This document shows positions 33,771 through 41,312 of a stretch of DNA of 64,000 bases, one piece after another. The notes below the pieces were generated by a model, which was given only the letters and a program-made list of their open reading frames with translations, did not search any database and was not told the origin of the DNA. Each line of letters starts with the position of its first letter. Positions within the stretch are counted from its first letter, which is position 1. The DNA comes from Flavobacterium sp. ALD4 (GTDB taxonomy: Bacteria > Bacteroidota > Bacteroidia > Flavobacteriales > Flavobacteriaceae): positions 1 through 64,000 of the forward strand of contig NZ_PJBJ01000023.1 of NCBI RefSeq assembly GCF_002836475.1. Direction: 5' to 3'. A program made the position numbers and the translations under genes.

Positions 33771-35093
33771 TTAGAAAGAAATCTGAAACTGTAGGACTAA
33801 CATACTTTTACGATCACTTTGAGGGTATTGAATACCTGTTTTTTCGAAAATGGCTCTATTTTGGTAGCCTAAACTTAATTTAGGACCTAAAGTGCCAGTT
33901 AGGTAATAATTTGCTCCTAATTCATACAGACTCATTGGATTATTTAATGCATCAAGGTCGGCAATTTGTCCCGCTGCATAAACTTGTAGTCTTCCTTTTG
34001 TAGCTGGATTTGTAGGCTTTACAAACAAATATCCTACTTGTCCGTAATATATATTTCCAGTACCAACGCCAATGAATCCATTACCAGAACCGTTTACAAG
34101 AGATCCATCTACAATAGCTGGGTCTGGAGTAGAAATACTTCTAGTATAGTTTTTTCCGAAATTACTATTATTGTACGCCGCGTATAGCGTTAGGGCGTCA
34201 CCTTTAGCACTAATTGGTTTGTCATAAAAAACATCTAAACCTAAAATATTCATATCGTCGTATAAAATCGCTGTAGCATCATTAGGATTTACTCTCCACA
34301 TTGCTTTTGCCTGCTTTAAATACCCTATGGCTATATTAAATATTTTTTTTGTACCTAAATATGTTCCTTTATTATAAGCCTCAGTATTGGATTCTACATC
34401 TGCAAAAGCATAAGTTAACATTCCAGCATATTGTGCCCTAGGTGTATGAGTGCTTATTGTTGAATTTAAATTTAAAGAGCTAGTTGCGTTGCGATACGGA
34501 TTTGTGATAGCAGCCCGATAACTTAATTTATTAAACAACAATCCTTTAGCATAAATACTTAAATTTCTATTGCCGAAAGTACTAGAAATATTCATGTTTT
34601 GTTGATAAATAGGAGCATCGAGTGTAAGTTGAGAAGAAGAACTATTAGCTGAATATCGGGTAGTACCAGCACCCCAAGCTGTTAATCCTCCGCCAAGGTG
34701 AAATTGATTATTAAAATGGTATTCCCCTATAGCATCTAAAATAGATAACGGCGCGTTTGATGGACCCGAATTTTGAGTGAAATTAATATTATTTTGCCCT
34801 GTTTGAATATGAAAAAACACTTTATCAGTAAGCATTCCCATAGCTTGAATACGCAATCGTCTAACGACAATATCAGTAGATTGTGAGACAACATTATCTC
34901 CTATTTTACTATTTGGATTTAATTCTGTGTACCGTCCCCACAATTGAAAGTTCGCACCAAATTTAATATATCTTTTCCCATCTTCAGATAAGTTTACTTT
35001 GAAAGGACTTTTTGTTTCTTGCGCTTGGAAGACAACAGGTTTTAAAAACAGCAAAAAGAGTAGGGCAGCTGTTTTAGTTAATTTTTGGTTCAT
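33771..35093 (-). CDS. outer membrane porin (OprP-like beta-barrel)
   Basis: This 440-aa protein has a signal peptide (MNQKLTKTAALLFLLFLKPVVFQAQ) and a long beta-barrel with alternating hydrophobic and aromatic residues, ending in the outer-membrane signature LQFQISF. The N-terminal FGANFQLWGRYTELNP and VVRRLRIQAMGMLTDKVFFHIQTGQ resemble phosphate-selective porin O/P family barrels common in Bacteroidetes. The solute is unknown. It lies 13 bp after the ABC exporter gene and may be co-transcribed with it. Confidence 0.85.
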   Translation of the reverse strand: MNQKLTKTAALLFLLFLKPVVFQAQETKSPFKVNLSEDGKRYIKFGANFQLWGRYTELNPNSKIGDNVVSQSTDIVVRRLRIQAMGMLTDKVFFHIQTGQNNINFTQNSGPSNAPLSILDAIGEYHFNNQFHLGGGLTAWGAGTTRYSANSSSSQLTLDAPIYQQNMNISSTFGNRNLSIYAKGLLFNKLSYRAAITNPYRNATSSLNLNSTISTHTPRAQYAGMLTYAFADVESNTEAYNKGTYLGTKKIFNIAIGYLKQAKAMWRVNPNDATAILYDDMNILGLDVFYDKPISAKGDALTLYAAYNNSNFGKNYTRSISTPDPAIVDGSLVNGSGNGFIGVGTGNIYYGQVGYLFVKPTNPATKGRLQVYAAGQIADLDALNNPMSLYELGANYYLTGTLGPKLSLGYQNRAIFEKTGIQYPQSDRKSMLVLQFQISF

Positions 35094-35106
35094 TAGTTGT
35101 GTTTAT

Positions 35107-36894
35107 TTAAGAATTACTGAATTGTAAATTACTCAAGTTTTTATATTTTCCATTTTCTAAAGTCATTAGTTCTTGATGCGTACCTTGTTCTGTTATTTCA
35201 CCATTGTCAAGTACTAATATTTTATCGGCACTACGTATGGTCGAGAGACGGTGGGCGATAATGATACTTGTTCTTCCTTGCATCAAAATCTCCAAAGCTT
35301 CCTGTACTAATCTTTCACTTTCACTGTCTAGTGAAGATGTAGCTTCATCAAGTATCAATATGCTTGGATTTTTAAGTAGTGCTCTGGCAATCGCAATACG
35401 TTGCCTTTGACCTCCGGAGAGTTTAATTCCTCTTTCTCCCACAATGGTTTCAAATTTTTCAGGAAATCCTTCAATAAAATTAAAGGCATTCGCTTGTTTT
35501 GCTGCCAAAAGAATTTCCTCTTCTGTGGCATCAGGTTTTCCGTAAGCGATATTTTCTTTAATGGTTCCTCCAAATAAAATCACGTCCTGGGGAACAATAC
35601 TCATATTACCACGAAGGTTTTCTAATTCGAAATCATAGATGTTTTTTCCGTCTATTAATATTTCACCTGAATCAATATCATAAAAACGCAATAATAACGA
35701 GGCAATAGTTGATTTCCCGGTTCCGCTAGGTCCAACAATGGCGATTTTTTGACCAAAATTTGCCGTAAAATTTACGTCCTTCAATACTTTTATTTCCTTT
35801 CTTGACGGATAACTGAAGGCTACATTTTTAAATGTAACATTTCCTCTTATTTTTTCAAGCGAAGAAGCATTTTGCTTTGAGTTGATTTTTTCCGGAGTTT
35901 CCTCCAATAATTCAAAAACACGCTCCGTAGCTCCAATAGCTTTTTGGATTTGGGCATACAATTCGGCAATTCCTCCAAAAGAAGCTCCTACAAACGTAGA
36001 ATACAGTACAAATGAGATCAATTGTCCCACACTCATTTCTCCACTAATGCTCAATCGAACACCAAACCAAACTACGGCTACGATGGCTCCAAAAAGACAA
36101 AAGATGATAAAGGAAGCAAAGTACCCTCTGTATTTCCCGCCTTTGATGGCTAACTTCACCACTTCTTTTATTTTTCCGTCATAACGGGCAATTTCATACC
36201 ATTCATTTGCGAAAGCCTTCACGATACTAATTCCCTGCATCGTTTCCTCAACGATAACTTGACTTTCTGCTACCTGATCCTGAACACTTTTTGAAAATTT
36301 TCGAATAAACCGACCAAAAACAACCGCTGCCACAGCTACTAATGGAACGACTGATAACATTAATAAAGTTAACTTGATGCTTTCGGTTGCCAATAGTGCC
36401 ACTCCACCTACAATTAAAATTAGTTGTCTTAAGAATTCAGCAATGGTAGAAGTTAAAGTATCCTGAATCTGTGTAATGTCTGAACTGATTCTACTGTTTA
36501 GTTCACCAACACGCTTTTGCGAAAAGAAAGACATGGGCAGCTTCACTAGGTTGCTGTATAAGGATAGTCTAAGATTGGCCAATGTATGTTCCGTAAAATT
36601 AATAAACATTGATAATCTAAAAAACGAAAAAATGGATTGCATAAAAAGAATACCAATCAGCATTAAAGCAATATTATTGGCATCAGTGTAACTTTTATTC
36701 TTTACACTGTCAATTAACATTCCCATCAATTTAGGAAAAGCCAAAGCCGTGGCTCCAGTAAATAATAAAAAAACTAATCCTACATAAAACTTCCAACGAT
36801 GATTTTCTGCATATTTGAATATAAGAGTTGCTTTATTGAGAGAACTTGCAGTAATTTTTGATTTAGGTAAATCATTTTCTTTGAACCTTGCCAT
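35107..36894 (-). CDS. ABC exporter, fused membrane and ATPase domains
   Basis: This protein of about 595 aa has an N-terminal six-helix exporter domain (about 20-320) and a C-terminal ATPase with Walker A GPSGTGKST (near 386), Q-loop, signature LSGGQRQR (near 491), Walker B ILILDEATSSLD and the H-loop AHRLST. It resembles MsbA/BmrA-type half transporters that act as homodimers on lipids or drugs. The ATG at 36894 (MARFKEN) is preferred, because the longer frame starts with a TTG that lies inside the -7 box TACATTTG. The porin gene follows after 13 bp. Confidence 0.92.
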   Translation of the reverse strand: MARFKENDLPKSKITASSLNKATLIFKYAENHRWKFYVGLVFLLFTGATALAFPKLMGMLIDSVKNKSYTDANNIALMLIGILFMQSIFSFFRLSMFINFTEHTLANLRLSLYSNLVKLPMSFFSQKRVGELNSRISSDITQIQDTLTSTIAEFLRQLILIVGGVALLATESIKLTLLMLSVVPLVAVAAVVFGRFIRKFSKSVQDQVAESQVIVEETMQGISIVKAFANEWYEIARYDGKIKEVVKLAIKGGKYRGYFASFIIFCLFGAIVAVVWFGVRLSISGEMSVGQLISFVLYSTFVGASFGGIAELYAQIQKAIGATERVFELLEETPEKINSKQNASSLEKIRGNVTFKNVAFSYPSRKEIKVLKDVNFTANFGQKIAIVGPSGTGKSTIASLLLRFYDIDSGEILIDGKNIYDFELENLRGNMSIVPQDVILFGGTIKENIAYGKPDATEEEILLAAKQANAFNFIEGFPEKFETIVGERGIKLSGGQRQRIAIARALLKNPSILILDEATSSLDSESERLVQEALEILMQGRTSIIIAHRLSTIRSADKILVLDNGEITEQGTHQELMTLENGKYKNLSNLQFSNS

Positions 36895-36912
36895 TATTTG
36901 CTGTTTATGATG

Positions 36913-36943
36913 CAAATGTAATACTATAGTGATTCATTACAAA
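36913..36943 (-). promoter_or_regulatory. promoter of ABC exporter
   Basis: On the minus strand TTTG (36943-36940), 19 bases, then TACATTTG (36920-36913) match the Bacteroidetes consensus fully. It lies about 20 bp before the ATG at 36894 and decides against the longer start. Confidence 0.75.
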
Positions 36944-37036
36944 AAAATAGTGACTATGAGTATTTCTATTAACTCGCTGTCTTGCAGTACGAAAGGGATT
37001 AGGGCAAAATTATTATTAATTTATTTTTATTTTTTG

Positions 37037-37067
37037 CTTGTAAATACAAATTCTAAATGTATATTTG
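37037..37067 (+). promoter_or_regulatory. tRNA-Val promoter
   Basis: CTTG (37037-37040), 19 bases and TATATTTG (37060-37067) fit the -33/-7 consensus about 43 bp before the mature tRNA. Confidence 0.65.
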
Positions 37068-37109
37068 CACCAGCGAAAACGGATGAGAGATTATTCGAAT
37101 TGCAAATTA

Positions 37110-37184
37110 GGGCAATTAGCTCAGCTGGTTCAGAGCACCTCGTTTACACCGAGGGGGTCGGGGGTTCGAACCCCTCATTGCCCA
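37110..37184 (+). tRNA. tRNA-Val (anticodon TAC)
   Basis: A 75-nt cloverleaf is visible. The acceptor stem is GGGCAAT/ATTGCCC, and the D-arm is AGCTCAGCTGGTTCAGAGC. The anticodon stem CCTCG/CGAGG has loop TTTACAC (anticodon TAC), and the T-arm is GGGGGTTCGAACCCCT. The discriminator is A and CCA is not encoded. It decodes GUA and probably other GUN valine codons. Confidence 0.96.
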
Positions 37185-37187
37185 CAA

Positions 37188-37217
37188 AACTTCTCAAGAA
37201 ATTGAGAAGTTTTTTTT
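37188..37217 (+). terminator. terminator after tRNA-Val
   Basis: AACTTCTCAA (37188-37197) pairs with TTGAGAAGTT (37203-37212), then a T run. Confidence 0.85.
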
Positions 37218-37230
37218 TGTAACGTATTTT

Positions 37231-37476
37231 ATGGAATTTATAGTTTACATTCTTTTTAGCGAAACAAAAAATCGATATTATACTGGTTTCACAGCTAATT
37301 TAGAAGAACGAATAATTCGATATAATCACAAGAGCAAAGATTTTACAGCTAATGTAAATGACTGTAAGGTGTTATATATTGAAAAGCACGATACAAAACA
37401 ACAAGCTAGTCACAGGGAAGCACAAATTAAATCTTGGAAAAGTAAAATTAAAATACTGGAATTAATTTCAAAATAA
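37231..37476 (+). CDS. GIY-YIG nuclease domain protein
   Basis: This 81-aa single-domain protein has the GIY-YIG layout: YILFSETKNRYYTGFTANLEERIIRYN with the two Tyr blocks (the second is YTG where YIG is usual) and the Arg of LEER. The metal-binding Glu lies in SHREAQIKSWKSK. Such small URI-type nucleases are widespread in Bacteroidetes and are often annotated as excinuclease subunits, without UvrC domains. It lies 46 bp after tRNA-Val and is followed by a partial copy of that tRNA. DNA cleavage or homing is inferred from the family. Confidence 0.9.
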   Translation: MEFIVYILFSETKNRYYTGFTANLEERIIRYNHKSKDFTANVNDCKVLYIEKHDTKQQASHREAQIKSWKSKIKILELISK

Positions 37477-37519
37477 GATTATCTCTGCTTCTTCGGAGCA
37501 TTCCGATGACATCGAAAGA

Positions 37520-37547
37520 GGTCGGGGGGCGAACCCCTCAGTACCCA
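37520..37547 (+). repeat. degenerate copy of the tRNA-Val 3' end
   Basis: GGTCGGGGGG CGAACCCCTC AGTACCCA aligns with tRNA-Val 37156-37184 (variable region, T-arm and acceptor 3' strand) with one gap and few substitutions. It still forms a T-arm but has no matching acceptor 5' strand, so it is not a functional tRNA. Confidence 0.8.
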
Positions 37548-37549
37548 AA

Positions 37550-37579
37550 GAAAACTCCATTATTTATAATGGAGTTTTT
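37550..37579. terminator. hairpin after tRNA 3' copy
   Basis: AAAACTCCATTA and TAATGGAGTTTT flank a TTTA loop and are followed by T-rich sequence. It parallels the terminator after the complete tRNA. Confidence 0.75.
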
Positions 37580-37653
37580 CTATTTTATACTAACACCGTA
37601 TGATTTTTTTAAGGATCAATCCCAAAAATATCGAGGTTAATGATTTATGAATT

Positions 37654-39822
37654 TTAAATTTTTATTTTAATTCCCGCATTTACTACAAATCCGTCTAATG
37701 GAGCATAGATGTCTTTGAAAACAGGATTTGAAATTGTTCCGGTGTATATACTACCAAATTTGGTTTGTCTTGTATCTGTATAGTTTTCAAAATTGCAATA
37801 AACTGAAAAATTCTCCCATAACTTTTCGATCATTAAACCGAAAATCCAATACTCTCTTGCTGTAGTGCCATTGTTTAATTTTTGTGGGCTATAATAATAT
37901 CCTTCTAATCCTACTTTCCATTGATCTTCTACTTCATACATCAAAACATTATTTAAACGGTGTTTAGACGTTAATGGATTTTCAGATTTTATACCAGAAT
38001 CATCTATCGATGCATTGGTGTAGGTGTAACCAAGAAATAATTTAAAATCCTTATATCCCAATTTTACATTTGTTTCTGTTCCTTTTGTATTTAAATAACC
38101 GTCAATGTTGACGAACTGATAGCTGTCATCCGAAAAAGGGGTTAATACAAGTGGATTGTCAACATTAGTAAAAAAGAATAACTGATTGACAGATAATGAT
38201 ATATCATTAGTTATATAAGTCTTATAATTAATATCGAAATTCACGCCATAACTCTTTTCTAGGGTATTAAAATCGCTATCTATAGGGCGTACATTTTGGT
38301 ATTGAATTCGTTCGCTTTCTTCAGTAAATATGGTTGGTGTTTTATAACCCAATCCTCCACCAATTCTAGAAGTAAGTTGATTATTGATTTTAAATAAACC
38401 TGAAACTCGTGGTAAAAGAGAAAAGCCATAATCAACAACATAATCACCTCTAAGCCCTGTTTCTATATCCAGCCAATGGTTCGCTTTTATAGTGTTTTGG
38501 ACAAAAGCGCCGTACGTTATTTGATTGTAATCTCGCAAAGGAAAAGTAGTGTTACCGTCTTCTTTAAAATTATCAGTATATAAGTTAGCTCCCGCAACCC
38601 ATTCAGAGATTACGCTCTTATAAGAATAGGCAAGTTCTGAAAACGTACTGTTCTGCAACCCGTCAAAAATATAATCTGGAATAGTAACGACACGGTTAAA
38701 ATTGTTAAAGCTATTTTTGAATATTACTGATGCATTTTCATTGAATTTATGTGTAATAGTGAACTGCGTGCTTATTCTTTGTGTTTTATTCTTTTCAAAA
38801 TAACTGTTTGGATAGCTACTTTCATCTTTGATATAATCTATGTTTCCACCAATTCGATTTTCAAATACCGTATTGATACCAAAGTCAAGATTTGTATTCT
38901 CATTAAAGTAGACAAATAATTTTGGATTAAAATTAAAACGTTCAAACTTGGGGATAGCAGTAAGCTTAATATCCGCAGGATCATAAGGAGCGTTTCGATC
39001 ATGTGATGCAAAAACGGTCAATCCAATTTTATTGAATCTTTGCGAATAAAACCCATTAATATCCAATCCAAGAGCAGAAGTTCCATTAAGTAGAAAGCGT
39101 AATTCTCTTTCTTCTGATGGGGTTTTAGAAATAAGATTAACTAAACCGGCAATTGCTCCACCACCATATAAAGTAGAAGCGGATCCTTTAATTATTTCCA
39201 CTTGTTTCAAATCTAAAGGTGGTGTTTGTAGTAATCCCAGCCCGCTTGAAGCTCCAGAAAAAACAGGAAAACCATCTTTTAATATTTGAGTGTATCTTCC
39301 GTCTAATCCTTGAATTCTAATAGATGAATTTCCTGAAGTGGCAGATGTTTGCTGCGTTTGTATACCGGTACTTTCATTTAGCATCATTCGGATATCGCCT
39401 GGCTTCATGTTTGCTTTTTCTTCTAATTCTTCTCCAGCTATAAATTCCACTCTACTAGGAATGTTACTAATACTTCTGGTTCCTCTGGTTGAAGTGATAA
39501 CAATTTCATCCATTTCTTCAGCTTCACTTTGTAACAAAACTTCTAAAAATTCGCCAACAAAAGGTATTGTAAACGATGCAATGTGTTTGCTATAGTCTTC
39601 AATAGAGAAAGATACTGTATAAATACCTTCTGGAAGGTTTTTAAAAATAACAACTCCATTTGCATCAGATGTAGATACTAAATTCGTTTTCTCAATTTTA
39701 GCTGTGACAGCATTTACAGGCTGATTAGTTTCAGCATCTTTAATATGGACTTTGATTGTATTCTGTGCTTGTGCAGTGCTAATAGTTGCTATAGCCACAA
39801 TCAATAAAATATATTTAAACAT
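37654..39822 (-). CDS. TonB-dependent outer membrane receptor
   Basis: This 722-aa protein has a signal peptide (1-19), a carboxypeptidase-regulatory-like domain (about 22-95) and a TonB box region EMDEIVITSTRGTR. The plug domain holds IRIQGLDGRYTQILKDGFPVF and VEIIKGSASTLYGGGAIAGLVNLI, and a 22-strand barrel ends in AGIKIKI. Its size and plug are like siderophore or metal receptors. The gene upstream encodes a small Cys-rich secreted protein of a kind often paired with metal-linked receptors, so metal or metal-chelate uptake is inferred. No Fur-box-like site was identified. Confidence 0.92.
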   Translation of the reverse strand: MFKYILLIVAIATISTAQAQNTIKVHIKDAETNQPVNAVTAKIEKTNLVSTSDANGVVIFKNLPEGIYTVSFSIEDYSKHIASFTIPFVGEFLEVLLQSEAEEMDEIVITSTRGTRSISNIPSRVEFIAGEELEEKANMKPGDIRMMLNESTGIQTQQTSATSGNSSIRIQGLDGRYTQILKDGFPVFSGASSGLGLLQTPPLDLKQVEIIKGSASTLYGGGAIAGLVNLISKTPSEERELRFLLNGTSALGLDINGFYSQRFNKIGLTVFASHDRNAPYDPADIKLTAIPKFERFNFNPKLFVYFNENTNLDFGINTVFENRIGGNIDYIKDESSYPNSYFEKNKTQRISTQFTITHKFNENASVIFKNSFNNFNRVVTIPDYIFDGLQNSTFSELAYSYKSVISEWVAGANLYTDNFKEDGNTTFPLRDYNQITYGAFVQNTIKANHWLDIETGLRGDYVVDYGFSLLPRVSGLFKINNQLTSRIGGGLGYKTPTIFTEESERIQYQNVRPIDSDFNTLEKSYGVNFDINYKTYITNDISLSVNQLFFFTNVDNPLVLTPFSDDSYQFVNIDGYLNTKGTETNVKLGYKDFKLFLGYTYTNASIDDSGIKSENPLTSKHRLNNVLMYEVEDQWKVGLEGYYYSPQKLNNGTTAREYWIFGLMIEKLWENFSVYCNFENYTDTRQTKFGSIYTGTISNPVFKDIYAPLDGFVVNAGIKIKI

Positions 39823-39898
39823 TTAAATTTTCTTAATATTAATAAACATAACGAATTTGCCTAATCTCAAAATCAAGCAAGTAAAAAACTGTTTTACA

Positions 39899-40222
39899 CT
39901 AAGTGCTTTTAGGCGGTTGCCAAACATTACAAATGAAAGAAGAATATACAAATTTATCATACGATAATGGTTGTACTATTTCATCCGTAGAAAAATCTAA
40001 TTTTTCACTGATAGCTGTGAAACTGAAGCTTATTGCGAAACCAATGCAGCTGCCACAAGAATAAAAGGGAGAACACTTTCCGTTGCAGTCATTACCGCAA
40101 TCATCAGAATCATTTTCACAATTTTTCTCTACACCACATTCTGATTGTTTAGCATATGCAGAGCAAGGCACTGTTGAAAGAAACAGCACAATAAACGATA
40201 AAATTGTTACCCATATTTTCAC
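39899..40222 (-). CDS. small Cys-rich secreted protein (DUF6660-like)
   Basis: This 107-aa protein has a signal peptide (1-24, cleaved near SAYA). A Cys/Asn/Asp-rich segment follows (CGVEKNCENDSDDCGNDCNGKCSPFYSCGSCIGF) and the end is VWQPPKST. The pattern of a Cys cluster, CSPF and a C-terminal WQPPK resembles the Bacteroidetes DUF6660 family, often found beside TonB receptors and metal efflux genes. It precedes the TonB receptor by 76 bp on the same strand. Metal binding is inferred from the cysteines and acidic residues. Confidence 0.7.
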   Translation of the reverse strand: MKIWVTILSFIVLFLSTVPCSAYAKQSECGVEKNCENDSDDCGNDCNGKCSPFYSCGSCIGFAISFSFTAISEKLDFSTDEIVQPLSYDKFVYSSFICNVWQPPKST

Positions 40223-40382
40223 GTTGCAAAATTAAAGATAATATTTACGATTAACTTATGATGTTACAATTTTCTTTTAATCTTACATAAAATGATTTTC
40301 AAGTAGAACACAGCTTAAAAAGATCATAAAGACTATACTTTGCTTTCTAAGAAAACTTCATTCTTAAACTCCCAAAAAGCAT

Positions 40383-40390
40383 TAAGTTTG
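40383..40390 (+). promoter_or_regulatory. possible -7 box of bestrophin gene
   Basis: TAAGTTTG fits TAnnTTTG and lies 4 bp before the ATG at 40395; the -33 element is weak. If it is used, the transcript would be nearly leaderless. Confidence 0.35.
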
Positions 40391-40394
40391 CGTT

Positions 40395-41312
40395 ATGATC
40401 ACTAAGAAAAAAACAAACTGGTTCAGGATGCTCTTTGAGTGGAATGGATCCGTGCTTCCTCAACTTTTGCCGCGTTTATTTATCCTCTTTGGCTATTCTA
40501 TGTTAATCGTCTATTTTAGAGATGATTTACTTAATCATAATATCTATATCAATCCTGCAATTTTCACTCTTTTCGGAATTGCCCTCGCGATATTTTTAGG
40601 GTTCAGGAACACCGTAAGTTATGATCGGTTTTGGGAAGGAAGGAAATTATGGGGTGCATTATTAAATGATACGCGCTCTTTAGCCAGGCAGGCGCACACG
40701 CTCGTTGAAGGAAATGACTATAATAAGGAACGAACTCATTTTATTAATCTGTTAACTGCTTTAGTCCATGCGTTAAAACACCAGCTGAGACAAACTGACG
40801 CTGATGGTGATTTAAAAAGACTACTACCTGATTCAGATGGTAATAAATTTAAAACTGCTGTTTTTAAACCAATCATGATTTTGAAAGAACTGGGTGTTTG
40901 GGTTAACAAAGCGAAACTTTCCGGGAGGATAGATTCGATCACCCAAGCCAATTTTGATGTAAATTTGAATAAACTGTCAGATATCATAGGTGGCTGCGAA
41001 AGAATCACCAGTACGCCAATTCCTTATACGTACAACATCTTATTGCACCGTACAGTCTATATTTATTGCTTTTTACTTCCTTTTGGTTTTGTTGAATCAA
41101 CAGTTTGGATAACACCTTTTGTAATTGTTTTTATCGCTTATACTTTTGTTGCTTTAGAAGCAATTGCAGATGAACTAGAGGATCCCTTTGGTGTTGAACC
41201 TAATGATTTAGCCTTAGACGCTATGTCTGCTATGATTGAAAGTACGCTATTGGAAATTGATAATAAACATATTGAACCTAGTAAAAGCGCTAACGGGTAC
41301 TATATCACTTAG
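40395..41312 (+). CDS. bestrophin-family ion channel protein
   Basis: This 305-aa membrane protein has four hydrophobic segments (near 23-43, 54-70, 215-235 and 240-256). It has the bacterial bestrophin blocks FLGFRNTVSYDRFWEGRKLWGALLNDTRSLAR, ERITSTPIPYTYNILLHRTVYIY, and the C-terminal acidic stretch EAIADELEDPFGVEPNDLAL. Bacterial bestrophins form pentameric cation channels. The 3' end overlaps the convergent acyl-CoA oxidase gene by 4 bp. Confidence 0.92.
   Translation: MITKKKTNWFRMLFEWNGSVLPQLLPRLFILFGYSMLIVYFRDDLLNHNIYINPAIFTLFGIALAIFLGFRNTVSYDRFWEGRKLWGALLNDTRSLARQAHTLVEGNDYNKERTHFINLLTALVHALKHQLRQTDADGDLKRLLPDSDGNKFKTAVFKPIMILKELGVWVNKAKLSGRIDSITQANFDVNLNKLSDIIGGCERITSTPIPYTYNILLHRTVYIYCFLLPFGFVESTVWITPFVIVFIAYTFVALEAIADELEDPFGVEPNDLALDAMSAMIESTLLEIDNKHIEPSKSANGYYIT

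Larger units (their letters stand above)
37185..37580 (+). mobile_element. candidate tRNA-tail element: GIY-YIG gene plus duplicated tRNA 3' end and terminator
   Basis: Directly after tRNA-Val and its terminator comes a GIY-YIG nuclease gene, then a degenerate 28-nt copy of the tRNA 3' part (37520-37547), then a second hairpin terminator (37550-37579). The layout tRNA, terminator, nuclease, tRNA tail, terminator suggests a unit that inserted at or near the tRNA 3' end while carrying a substitute tail. The boundaries are inferred, and mobility is not shown. Confidence 0.45.

Noticed and set aside
36929..37222. 97-aa ORF across the tRNA-Val gene
   Set aside because: It reads through the tRNA and its terminator; the tRNA explains the sequence.
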